A DNA stretch of 8,966 nt, from the NCBI GenBank assembly GCA_013002105.1, contig JABDKS010000567.1, forward strand, positions 1 to 8,966, read 5' to 3'. Source of the DNA: Pirellulaceae bacterium (GTDB taxonomy: Bacteria > Planctomycetota > Planctomycetia > Pirellulales > Pirellulaceae). Below the pieces are notes generated by a model. That model ran no database searches. It was not told where the DNA came from and worked only from the letters and a program-made list of their open reading frames with translations. Below, piece by piece: positions 1 through 6,065 of this stretch (position 1 is the stretch's first letter; every line of letters starts with the position of its first letter). The position numbers and the translations under genes are program-made.

Positions 1-966
1 GCGGTTTTGATTCACCGGAGTACTTGAGTATCGGGTCGGCTCACGAAAACGATACCCGGCCGGATCGGCAATCAATGGCGACGGACCTAGTTGGCGAGTC
101 CGATTCAAATCGACTGAGCCCGATCGCGTCGCCCGTGGCACCACTTGGCCTGGAACCACCGAATGGGGCACGCCTATCTCTGGGTTTCTCTGTGGCACCG
201 ACAACGGCGGCACGGAAAGCTCAGGTATGATCTGCCGCGGCACCGACAGTGGCGGAATAATCTGTGGTGTCACCGCGCTCTCGGGAATCGCCACTTGCGG
301 TGGATTCAGTTCCATTGAGTTGCTTTGTGGTGCGGGCAGGTAGGGCTGCCCGACTGGTGGAAAGCTTTCGTAACGTGGTTGCGAACCGTAGCGTGGTTGC
401 GTGTAGGGTTGCCCAACGTAGGGTACCGTCTCCAGCGGATACAAACTGCACCGATAACTCTCACGTGGGCAATCGAAATCGTTCTGCCAGGATGTTTCGA
501 CAGGGAATCGCTCGCGATAGCGCACCTCGGGCGTTTGGACGATCGCGGTGGGTGCCGTCGACAGACACGACATCTCAGTAGCGATCTGGGCGTAAGCGTA
601 CGTCACGGCCTGCCAGTGGTAAACGATCACGGGGTTGGTTGGGTAACAGGCCCGATCAAAAATTGCACGTTCGACGATTCCCTGCAGCGCCGTCACCTCG
701 CGCCATGCTGGCAGTAATCGATCGACCCGGTCAGGGTTTCGGGCAGCTGATCGCAAAACGCTCGTTGCGTCTTCGAGATCATCGACCAAACGGACATCTG
801 CACGATCAAAGGAACGTGCGCGGATGACTTGCCGTTCAAATTCGACGACCGCATCGCGGTACATGTCGGCGGCTTGATAAAGTGGCGATCGATGAGAAGC
901 GTTGGCCGTGATCGGAATCATGGCGGCGGCAAAAGCGATCAACATAGCGGGCAGTTTCTGAAACAT
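1..966 (-). CDS. Secreted proline-rich hypothetical protein (partial, C-terminus beyond window)
   Basis: The frame is open from an ATG at 966-964 to the window edge: 322 codons with no stop. Residues 1-23 form a typical signal peptide (short basic start MFQK, hydrophobic stretch 7-19, ANA before a likely cleavage at 23/24), so the protein is probably exported. Residues 24-135 are mixed and probably helical, with many charged residues. Four cysteines (107, 134, 166, 173) could form disulfides. From about residue 176 the chain is rich in Pro, Gln, Tyr and Val, with local repeats: QPRY at 190-193 and 196-199, GQPY at 185-188 and 206-209, and LSVP at 240-243, 250-253 and 255-258. I recognise no domain and propose no function. 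An AGGAG sits 7 bases before the ATG, which supports the start. It is divergent from lpxD and separated by about 350 bases. Confidence is high that it is a gene because signal peptide, ribosome site and long open frame agree. Confidence 0.85.
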   Translation of the reverse strand, partial: MFQKLPAMLIAFAAAMIPITANASHRSPLYQAADMYRDAVVEFERQVIRARSFDRADVRLVDDLEDATSVLRSAARNPDRVDRLLPAWREVTALQGIVERAIFDRACYPTNPVIVYHWQAVTYAYAQIATEMSCLSTAPTAIVQTPEVRYRERFPVETSWQNDFDCPRESYRCSLYPLETVPYVGQPYTQPRYGSQPRYESFPPVGQPYLPAPQSNSMELNPPQVAIPESAVTPQIIPPLSVPRQIIPELSVPPLSVPQRNPEIGVPHSVVPGQVVPRATRSGSVDLNRTRQLGPSPLIADPAGYRFREPTRYSSTPVNQNR

Positions 967-973
967 CCCGGGT

Positions 974-978
974 CTCCT
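974..978 (-). promoter_or_regulatory. Ribosome binding site of the secreted-protein gene
   Basis: CTCCT on the plus strand reads AGGAG on the minus strand, 7 bases from the ATG at 966-964. It fixes the start of the left-edge gene. It is one of the few clear Shine-Dalgarno sites in the window. Confidence 0.75.
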
Positions 979-1195
979 GAGAAGGGGCATAATGGCAATG
1001 CGACTCTGTTGCGGCCAGAGCCGACAGGTAACCATCCGCAGCAATCGTGCCAGCACCGGATTGCATGGCTGATGGGATGGCTAAACTGTTTGGAGATAAC
1101 GACTTAGGGAGGTGGTCCCGAAAAGCCCTTTGGCGTCAGAAGCGTCATCAAAGTGATTTTGGTTGTGATCAAACCGAGTTGGAGGCAGACCTGTC

Positions 1196-1225
1196 TTGCC
1201 TTGCTGTGACGCGAATTTGTATACC
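1196..1225 (+). promoter_or_regulatory. Weak candidate sigma70-type promoter upstream of lpxD
   Basis: TTGCCT at 1196-1201 and TATACC at 1220-1225 are separated by 18 bases and lie about 90 bases before the lpxD start. Both hexamers match the consensus only partly (4 of 6 each), and planctomycete promoters are poorly defined. This is a suggestion only. Confidence 0.25.
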
Positions 1226-1304
1226 AACGTGTTGCTTGTCGATTCGTCGCCCCGCTACGATCACAAGCTTGGACGAAATCAACCCAGGAATCTTCCACCC
1301 GAAA

Positions 1305-1318
1305 GGACTCGGACGGTG
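1305..1318 (+). promoter_or_regulatory. Shine-Dalgarno (GGA) and GTG start of lpxD
   Basis: AAAGGA ends at 1307 and is followed 8 bases later by GTG at 1316-1318. The peptide from this GTG begins [13 protein letters not shown], the expected beginning of LpxD. The longer frame from the TTG at 1196 would add 40 residues unlike any LpxD N-terminus. Confidence 0.7.
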
Positions 1319-2365
1319 ATTCAATTAAGCAAATTGGCCCAGCTGGTCGGCGGCACGGTGATCGGTGACGACACCACAACCTGCCTGGGTGCAAACCCTC
1401 CCGGCGTTGCCACCGGCACCGACATCACGATGCTGGCTGACCCATCGCAAGCATCGACATTATTGCAATCACAGGCAGTCGCGGTCGTCACGACCAAGGT
1501 GATCGATTCGGACGACCGGCCCCAACTGATCGTCGAAGATCCCCATGACGCGTTCGCAGCGATTGTCTCGCATTTTCGACCGCCGATCCAAACGACGATC
1601 CCCGGTGTGGGAGTTGATTCGTCGGCCAACATCGCGCCATCGGCCAAGATTCATCCGACGGTGACCATTGGGGCTGGTGTGGTGATCGGCGAACGTTCGG
1701 TGATCATGCCCGGGGTTGTCATTCTGCCACACAGCAAAATCGGCAACGACTGTGTGTTGCATGCCAATGTGACGTTGTATGAGTACAGCCAACTGGGCGA
1801 CCGAGTTGTGCTGCATGCCAATACAACGATCGGTGCTCATGGATTCGGATACCGACAAAAGAATGGACGTCATGTACCCACGGCGCAACTGGGATACGTG
1901 TCGATCGAATCAGATGTCGAAACCGGGGCCGGCGTGACCATTGACCGAGGAACCTACGGTGTCACACGTATCGGTGAAGGCACCAAGATCGACAACCAAG
2001 TCCAAGTCGCGCACAACTGCAATATCGGTCGTCACAATTTGTTGTGTAGCCAAGTTGGAATCGCGGGCAGTTGTACGACAGGCGATTACGTCATCTTGGC
2101 GGGTCAGGTGGGTGTCAAAGACCATATTCAGATCGCTGACAAAGCGATCATTTGCGCGCAGTCAGGGATCATGCACGATTGCGACGCCGGGGAAACGTAC
2201 ATGGGTTCGCCCGCGATCGCGCTCCGCGACCAAATGACAATCTATGCGATCGAAAGGCGTTTGCCCGAGATGCGACGCGAGCTCAAAGCATTGCGTCGTG
2301 AAATGGACGCACTCAGTGCGTCTCATGACGACGATGCGGCGAATGAAACGAAACGGGCAGCCTAG
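1316..2365 (+). CDS. lpxD: UDP-3-O-acylglucosamine N-acyltransferase LpxD
   Basis: LpxD transfers a 3-hydroxyacyl chain from acyl carrier protein to the 2-amino group of UDP-3-O-acylglucosamine, the third step of lipid A synthesis, in the cytoplasm. From the GTG start the protein has 349 residues, close to the family length of about 340. Residues 1-95 form the uridine-binding N-terminal domain. Residues about 100-300 are a left-handed beta-helix built from hexapeptide repeats ([20 protein letters not shown] and on). GAHGFGY at 173-179 and VTIDRG at 207-212 are LpxD signatures. His233 in the AHN motif aligns with the catalytic histidine of E. coli LpxD (His239). A charged helical tail (about 305-335) matches the C-terminal helices. 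The family works as a trimer. lpxI follows 102 bases downstream on the same strand, so the two are probably co-transcribed. No key residue is missing. Confidence 0.97.
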   Translation: MIQLSKLAQLVGGTVIGDDTTTCLGANPPGVATGTDITMLADPSQASTLLQSQAVAVVTTKVIDSDDRPQLIVEDPHDAFAAIVSHFRPPIQTTIPGVGVDSSANIAPSAKIHPTVTIGAGVVIGERSVIMPGVVILPHSKIGNDCVLHANVTLYEYSQLGDRVVLHANTTIGAHGFGYRQKNGRHVPTAQLGYVSIESDVETGAGVTIDRGTYGVTRIGEGTKIDNQVQVAHNCNIGRHNLLCSQVGIAGSCTTGDYVILAGQVGVKDHIQIADKAIICAQSGIMHDCDAGETYMGSPAIALRDQMTIYAIERRLPEMRRELKALRREMDALSASHDDDAANETKRAA

Positions 2366-2467
2366 AGCTGGGCGCAAACGACCAAACGGATGGAATGCCT
2401 TTGCTCCGTTGCCGTGTTGACATTCTCGGCAGCGAACCGCGGCGCAAATTTGACGAGTCAAGCAGAT

Positions 2468-3376
2468 ATGACCACACCTCCGCAGCTCTCAGGTCCTCCC
2501 GTCGGAATCGTTGCCGGATGGGGAAGCTTTCCGGTGGAGGTCGCCCAGCAGATTGTCAGCGACGGTCGGAGCGTTTGTTGCGTGGCGATTTCCGGGCACG
2601 CCAGCGAGGAATTGGAGTCGATTTGCAGTAATGTCAAATGGATGGGTGTCGGAAAAATTGGTGGTCACATTCGCTACTTCCGCAGCCGGGGCGTCCAGCA
2701 GGTCACGATGGCGGGCAAGTTGTTCAAAGCAGATATCCTGTTCAAGGGTTCGATCTGGCTACAACACTTTCCCGATCTGACCGCGATTCGAACGTTCGGG
2801 CCGCATCTATTTGGTCGCAAGCGTGACGCTCGCGATGACAACTTACTCTTGGCTGTGACGCAGGCTTATTCTGCTGGGAACATGGAAGTCTGCGCCGCAA
2901 CCGACTTTGCTCCGGAGCTACTGGTGAACCAAGGACTACTTGTGGGACGCGGTCCCGATTCGAAACTGCGATCGGACATTCAACGTGGTTGGCAAATCGC
3001 CAAGCAAATGGGCGGCCTGGACATCGGACAAACGATTACGATCAAGGACGGTACCGTCATCGCCGTGGAAGCAATCGAAGGCACAGACGCTTGTATCGAA
3101 CGAACCGGACAATTGTGTCGCCGTGGAGGTTGGACGTTGGTGAAAGTCAGCAAACCAAACCAAGACATGCGATTCGACGTGCCAACGATCGGCCCGCAAA
3201 CAATCCAACGCGTTCGTGATGCGGGTGGTAAGGCAATCGCGATCGAAGCCGACATGACGATCTTGGTCGAGCGAGAACGAACGCTGGAACTGGCCCGTCG
3301 GGCAGGGATTACAATTGTCGCGATGAATGCAACGCAGATGGACGCGTCGCAGACTTCATCGCAAGCAGTGGCCTAA
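2468..3376 (+). CDS. lpxI: UDP-2,3-diacylglucosamine pyrophosphatase LpxI (DUF1009 family)
   Basis: LpxI hydrolyses UDP-2,3-diacylglucosamine to lipid X (2,3-diacylglucosamine 1-phosphate) and UMP, the step after LpxC and LpxD in lipid A synthesis. It replaces LpxH in many lineages. The 302 residues compare with about 280 for the Caulobacter enzyme. The N-terminal domain starts with VGIVAGWGSFPVEVA (12-26), the family's nucleotide-binding glycine motif. MAGKLFK (81-87) follows. The C-terminal domain has GLDIGQTITIKDG (183-195), AVEAIEGTDA (199-208) and the signature KxxKPNQDxRxDxPTIG, whose acidic residues Asp233 and Asp237 lie in the region essential for metal-dependent hydrolysis in Caulobacter LpxI. 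I chose ATG 2468 because the family begins a few residues before VGIVAG. An in-frame ATG at 2390 would add 26 unrelated residues. Neither start has a clear Shine-Dalgarno. It lies directly after lpxD in the same pathway. Confidence 0.95.
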   Translation: MTTPPQLSGPPVGIVAGWGSFPVEVAQQIVSDGRSVCCVAISGHASEELESICSNVKWMGVGKIGGHIRYFRSRGVQQVTMAGKLFKADILFKGSIWLQHFPDLTAIRTFGPHLFGRKRDARDDNLLLAVTQAYSAGNMEVCAATDFAPELLVNQGLLVGRGPDSKLRSDIQRGWQIAKQMGGLDIGQTITIKDGTVIAVEAIEGTDACIERTGQLCRRGGWTLVKVSKPNQDMRFDVPTIGPQTIQRVRDAGGKAIAIEADMTILVERERTLELARRAGITIVAMNATQMDASQTSSQAVA

Positions 3377-3381
3377 CCGCG

Positions 3382-3461
3382 AACCGATCGCGCAGCCAAC
3401 CTATCGCGCAGCCAACCGATCGGGCAGCCAAGCTATCGCGCAGCCAACCTATCGGGCAGTG
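3382..3461. repeat. Intergenic minisatellite A: five 16-bp units
   Basis: Five head-to-tail 16-base units begin at 3382, 3398, 3414, 3430 and 3446, with pattern AACCGATCGCGCAGCC. Variation is limited to a few positions (CGAT or CTAT, CGCGC or CGGGC). The last unit ends GTG instead of GCC and leads straight into the 17-bp array. The array starts 5 bases after the lpxI stop and is non-coding. Confidence 0.95.
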
Positions 3462-3512
3462 ATCCCTACAGAGCAGTGATCCCTACAGAGCAGTGATCCC
3501 AACGAGGCAGCG
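3462..3512. repeat. Intergenic minisatellite B: three 17-bp units continuing array A
   Basis: Units begin at 3462, 3479 and 3496, with pattern ATCCCTACAGAGCAGTG. The first two are identical and the third has diverged. A partial fourth copy (ATCCCT) starts at 3513. Every unit of A and B carries GCAG near its 3' end, so the periodicity continues across the change of unit. Confidence 0.95.
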
Positions 3513-3517
3513 ATCCC

Positions 3518-3548
3518 TGTTGGGTGTCCTGCCTGCAGGCAGTCAACA
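3518..3548. other. Palindrome and possible hairpin before ispE
   Basis: CTGCCTGCAGGCAG at 3529-3542 is a perfect 14-base palindrome. It is flanked by a further complementary pair, TGTTG (3518-3522) and CAACA (3544-3548), with internal mismatches. In RNA it could form a short stem just 13 to 19 bases before the ispE ATG. No T-run follows, so a classical terminator is unlikely. A weak read-through signal, an effect on ispE translation, or chance are all possible. Confidence 0.4.
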
Positions 3549-3560
3549 AATTTGCCTCCC

Positions 3561-4577
3561 ATGAATCAATCAACCGCTGTCGCGATCACGCATCCACCGG
3601 CCAAGGTGAATTTGTTTCTGGAGTTGTTGGCAAAACGCGAAGACGGATTTCACGAAATCGACACCGTCATGGTTCCGGTCGACTTACGCGATGAAATGCG
3701 ATTGTCCCGCCAGGATCCGCAGGCAGTCGATTTAACCGTGCGGTGGCTGCCGTCGGCGGAAATCATCGCACGACGATTGGGAATCGAAAACGACCCCAAA
3801 AATTCTTCCCAGTTGCTGCATGTTCCCGAAAGTGACGCAAATCTGGTGCATCGCGCCCTGACCGCGTTTCGGGATCGTTTTGACATCACCGACGGGTTTG
3901 TGTGTCAATTGCGCAAACGCATTCCCGCCGGCGCAGGCTTGGGAGGTGCTAGTAGCGACGCGGCATCAGCGCTCTTATGCGCAGCGGAATTGTGTGATAT
4001 TCCGCAAAACAGCGATGATTTGGTGCGGATCGCCGAATCCATCGGCAGTGATGTCCCGTTCTTTTTGGGCGATCAGGACGACGTCAGTGCGAAGTTGGGT
4101 GGGGCCAGTGCGACGTTGAGCGGGGCCAGGGCCGAAGGACGAGGTGAAAAGATTCAGGGGGTGAATGTTGGTTCACCCATGTTCTTTGTGATCGTTTTCC
4201 CAAGTGCATCACTCTCGACCGCCGCCGTCTATTCTCAGGCGAAAATTCCCGACCAATCGCGGTCCGCCACGGGGATGCTTGACGCGCTGGCGACAGGCAA
4301 TATTCCGCAAATTCAAAGCGAAATGATGAATCGCTTGTCCGAACCAGCGAAAAAAATTCTGCCCCGAATCAATGAAATACTCGAATCCATGTGGCGGTCT
4401 GGTTTGCAAGCGTGTCAATTAACAGGGAGCGGGTCGGCATGTTTTGCCGTCACGGACACCATGATGAAGGCACAACAAGGAGCGCATCAACTCCAGTCGA
4501 TGCTTGAACCTGGGGCGTTGATCTTCACTGTACAGTCAACCACCGTACCTTCGCGTGTGTTGATCCAACCGGCTTGA
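3561..4577 (+). CDS. ispE: 4-diphosphocytidyl-2-C-methyl-D-erythritol kinase IspE
   Basis: IspE phosphorylates CDP-methylerythritol with ATP in the MEP pathway to isopentenyl and dimethylallyl diphosphate, in the cytoplasm. It is a GHMP-family kinase and all three family motifs are visible. Motif 1 is PAKVNLFLELLAKREDGFHE (13-32), with Lys15 and Asn17 at the substrate site. Motif 2, the ATP phosphate loop, is PAGAGLGGASSDAASAL (122-138). Motif 3 is LTGSGSACFAV (287-297). Asp164 in GSDVPFF is the expected catalytic base. At 338 residues it is longer than the usual 285-300. The extra length lies mainly around residues 62-95 and 180-200, between conserved blocks. I use ATG 3561; a TTG 9 bases upstream would add three residues. 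No Shine-Dalgarno is visible before either start. A SpoVG-family gene follows about 200 bases downstream. Confidence 0.96.
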   Translation: MNQSTAVAITHPPAKVNLFLELLAKREDGFHEIDTVMVPVDLRDEMRLSRQDPQAVDLTVRWLPSAEIIARRLGIENDPKNSSQLLHVPESDANLVHRALTAFRDRFDITDGFVCQLRKRIPAGAGLGGASSDAASALLCAAELCDIPQNSDDLVRIAESIGSDVPFFLGDQDDVSAKLGGASATLSGARAEGRGEKIQGVNVGSPMFFVIVFPSASLSTAAVYSQAKIPDQSRSATGMLDALATGNIPQIQSEMMNRLSEPAKKILPRINEILESMWRSGLQACQLTGSGSACFAVTDTMMKAQQGAHQLQSMLEPGALIFTVQSTTVPSRVLIQPA

Positions 4578-4653
4578 TTGCAAACGTGACCAAGCGGTCG
4601 ACTGAAGATTTGGATGATGGTGAAGGCGGGTTGGAAGTCGATACCTGAGGAAA

Positions 4654-4683
4654 AGCTACCACGAGAACAGCTACCACGAGAAC
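4654..4683. repeat. Perfect 15-bp tandem duplication
   Basis: AGCTACCACGAGAAC occurs twice in direct succession (4654-4668 and 4669-4683) in the ispE-spoVG gap. There are no mismatches, which suggests a recent event. Confidence 0.95.
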
Positions 4684-4702
4684 GATGAGACTACGCGGCT
4701 GG

Positions 4703-4736
4703 TTGCATCGAGCAGGTCGACATTTGTAATTCGACC
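4703..4736 (+). promoter_or_regulatory. Candidate spoVG promoter with inverted repeat around the -10 box
   Basis: TGTAAT at 4725-4730 matches the sigma70 -10 consensus at 5 of 6 positions. A weak -35 (TTGCAT, 4703-4708) lies 16 bases upstream. The -10 lies inside a perfect 6-base inverted repeat, GGTCGA (4715-4720) and TCGACC (4731-4736), separated by 10 bases. Transcription would start about 50 bases before the spoVG ATG. The arrangement resembles a repressor site over a promoter, but the assignment is inference. Confidence 0.35.
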
Positions 4737-4770
4737 AGGAACCGATGCAACGGAGGAATGTTCGCCGGAT

Positions 4771-4776
4771 AGGGAG
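4771..4776 (+). promoter_or_regulatory. Ribosome binding site of spoVG
   Basis: AGGGAG lies 9 bases before ATG 4786. It is one of the clearest ribosome sites in the window and supports the start used. Confidence 0.7.
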
Positions 4777-4785
4777 AGTCGGACG

Positions 4786-5475
4786 ATGGAAATCACTGAG
4801 ATTCGCATCAAGCTGATGGAGTCATCCGAAGATCGGCTTCGAGCCTTTTGCTCGATCACCATCGATGAGTGCTTTGTCATTCGCGATCTGAAAATCATCG
4901 ATGGAACCAACGGCCCCTTTGTCGCGATGCCCAGTCGCAAATTGTCAGGGCATTGCCAGCGCTGCAACCACAAAAACCATCTGCGTGCCAGCTATTGCAA
5001 CCATTGCGGTGCGAAGCTGCAATTCGATGGAAGCGGTGATTACGATTCACCACAAAAGCTCTACGCCGACGTTGCCCACCCCATCAACAGCGACTGTCGC
5101 GAAATGATTCAAAACGCGGTCATCGAGGAGTTCGAGGCGGAGCTACAACGTTCTAACGAGCCGGGATATCGATCGCGATACGACGATGATTTCGAGTACG
5201 CCCCGGACGCTTCCAAATCCACTTCTGGCAAATCCCCATCTGGCAAGTCCCCGTCCCGTCGATTCTCGTCCGGCAAATCTGCCGGCGGTCAATCCGCAGC
5301 AGCTAAGTCGTCCGCTGCAAAATCACCCGGTGGTGATGGTGGCAGCGGTTCGTCGCAAACCAGCACCGGGGGCAAAGTACCACGACCGAAATTTTTGGAT
5401 CGCGACGACCGTCCACGATCGCCTGCCGATTCGTCCGAAGACGACGATGACGGATTTGGAGCGGGCGTGTTCTAA
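4786..5475 (+). CDS. spoVG: SpoVG-family nucleic-acid-binding protein with inserted zinc ribbon and low-complexity tail
   Basis: Residues 1-51 ([38 protein letters not shown]) and 94-122 ([23 protein letters not shown]) match the two halves of SpoVG, a small DNA/RNA-binding regulator in Bacillus, Listeria and Borrelia. Between them, where Bacillus SpoVG has only a short loop, lies a zinc ribbon: Cys57-x2-Cys60 and Cys71-x2-Cys74, ending NHCGAKL. After about residue 123 comes a tail with no counterpart in the roughly 97-residue Bacillus protein. It has serine/lysine pentapeptides at 145-184 and a proline/arginine segment. The end is very acidic and closes in ...[12 protein letters not shown]. 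Total length is 229. The ATG has a good Shine-Dalgarno. The gene follows ispE, as in a looser form in Firmicutes. The septation role seen in Bacillus should not be assumed, because most planctomycetes lack FtsZ. Nucleic-acid binding is the safer inference. Confidence 0.9.
   Translation: MEITEIRIKLMESSEDRLRAFCSITIDECFVIRDLKIIDGTNGPFVAMPSRKLSGHCQRCNHKNHLRASYCNHCGAKLQFDGSGDYDSPQKLYADVAHPINSDCREMIQNAVIEEFEAELQRSNEPGYRSRYDDDFEYAPDASKSTSGKSPSGKSPSRRFSSGKSAGGQSAAAKSSAAKSPGGDGGSGSSQTSTGGKVPRPKFLDRDDRPRSPADSSEDDDDGFGAGVF
5218..5337 (+). repeat. Coding minisatellite in spoVG: eight 15-bp (pentapeptide) units
   Basis: Residues 145-184 divide into eight pentapeptides: [40 protein letters not shown]. The fifth position is Lys in five of them, and Arg, Gln or Asp in the others. 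At DNA level the first two units are closely similar (TCTGGCAAATCCCC and TCTGGCAAGTCCCC) and later ones have diverged. It builds a basic, flexible linker between the SpoVG core and the acidic end. Confidence 0.85.
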
Positions 5476-5499
5476 GCGCGTTTGCGTGCGGAACGATAT

Positions 5500-5569
5500 G
5501 CAACTTTGACGCAGCAACTTGGATGCAGCGACTTTGACGCGGCAACTTTGACGTGGGGGCTTTGACCGA
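5500..5569. repeat. Intergenic minisatellite C: five 14-bp units
   Basis: Units begin at 5500, 5514, 5528, 5542 and 5556, with pattern GCAACTTTGACGCA. The fifth (GGGGCTTTGACCGA) is the most diverged. The array starts 24 bases after the spoVG stop and is non-coding. Confidence 0.93.
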
Positions 5570-5662
5570 TCGACCAACCGGTCGCTTGAACCGCGAAATT
5601 TCTGTCCGACGAGATCCATCGTTGGGAGGTCGGATAGCTCAGTCGGATTCACGGTCAACCAA

Positions 5663-5692
5663 TTGACGGTAAACTACGTGCACTGCTATCAG
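5663..5692 (+). promoter_or_regulatory. Candidate promoter of the membrane protein-rsmF-like-MFS unit
   Basis: TTGACG (5663-5668, 5 of 6 to the -35 consensus) is followed after 18 bases by TATCAG (5687-5692, 4 of 6 to the -10). This places a start site close to ATG 5715, giving a very short leader. That would fit the lack of a Shine-Dalgarno there. Inference from consensus only. Confidence 0.35.
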
Positions 5693-5714
5693 TCCCATTG
5701 CTGTCGTCGTTTCC

Positions 5715-6065
5715 ATGAACCAACCTGACACTGATCCACGCGGCTCCGTTGCTGCTTCGCCGTCGTCACCATCGCAGACTCGCGCCGCCGCCCGTCCCCG
5801 GTTTCAGATGAGCATTGGATTCATGCTGTTGTTGATGGTCGTGTTTGCCGTTATGTCGGCCGGTCTTTTCTATGCATCGCGTGTCCCGATGATTCGAAAC
5901 GAGATCAGTGTCTTGTTCTACGGCAAGTCGGCTGGCTCAGCCGAAGACATTGGTCGAACGGCGCACAAAGCGTTCATCATGTTTACCTTTGTATCGCCAC
6001 TGTTGTTGGCTGCCGTTTTGTCGACCGGTATGTCGATTCTGCGTTGGCTTGAACGGCGAAAATGA
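5715..6065 (+). CDS. Small two-helix membrane protein of unknown function
   Basis: A 116-residue protein I do not recognise. Residues 1-30 are polar, rich in Ser, Pro, Ala and Arg, and probably cytoplasmic. Two hydrophobic stretches follow, at about 34-55 (SIGFMLLLMVVFAVMSAGLF) and 86-108. They are joined by a 30-residue loop containing RNEISVLFYGKSAGSAEDIGR, interrupted here only by position: 61-81. The end, RWLERRK, is basic, so by the positive-inside rule both termini probably face the cytoplasm. No catalytic motif is visible. The start has no Shine-Dalgarno but may use a very short leader. The stop overlaps the start of the methyltransferase gene (ATGA at 6062-6065), which implies translational coupling and supports this being expressed. 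Confidence 0.75.
   Translation: MNQPDTDPRGSVAASPSSPSQTRAAARPRFQMSIGFMLLLMVVFAVMSAGLFYASRVPMIRNEISVLFYGKSAGSAEDIGRTAHKAFIMFTFVSPLLLAAVLSTGMSILRWLERRK

Larger units (their letters stand above)
967..1315. other. Divergent intergenic region between the secreted-protein gene and lpxD
   Basis: These 349 bases separate two genes transcribed away from each other, so at least two promoters should lie here. Short open frames cross it, but none has a credible start site, conserved motif or coding character. I see no hairpin followed by a T-run, no tRNA and no repeat array. One weak sigma70-like promoter for lpxD is listed separately. I could not pick a convincing promoter for the minus-strand gene. Confidence 0.6.

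Noticed and set aside
325..717. A 130-codon plus-strand frame and overlapping ones at 264-581 and 24-230
   Set aside because: They are antisense to the secreted-protein gene, which has a signal peptide and ribosome site. The plus-strand peptides look random.
1196..1315. Longer LpxD from a TTG start
   Set aside because: The 40 added residues do not resemble the LpxD N-terminus, while GTG 1316 has a spaced GGA and begins at the family's usual position.
2390..2467. Longer LpxI from ATG 2390
   Set aside because: The added 26 residues are outside the family alignment and have no ribosome site. It cannot be fully excluded, since ATG 2468 also lacks a Shine-Dalgarno.
3382..3512. CRISPR array
   Set aside because: Units are 16-17 bases directly abutting, with no unique spacers and no cas genes nearby. 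It is a minisatellite.
4758..4772. Tiny leader frame (ATG TTC GCC GGA TAG) after CGGAGGA upstream of spoVG
   Set aside because: It has four codons, and the purine run is too close to the ATG for normal initiation. Nothing suggests attenuation.
5636..5700. tRNA-like stretch (GGATAGCTCAGTCGGA resembles a tRNA D-arm)
   Set aside because: No anticodon arm, no T-loop (TTCGA) and no matching acceptor stem follow, so it is not a tRNA gene.
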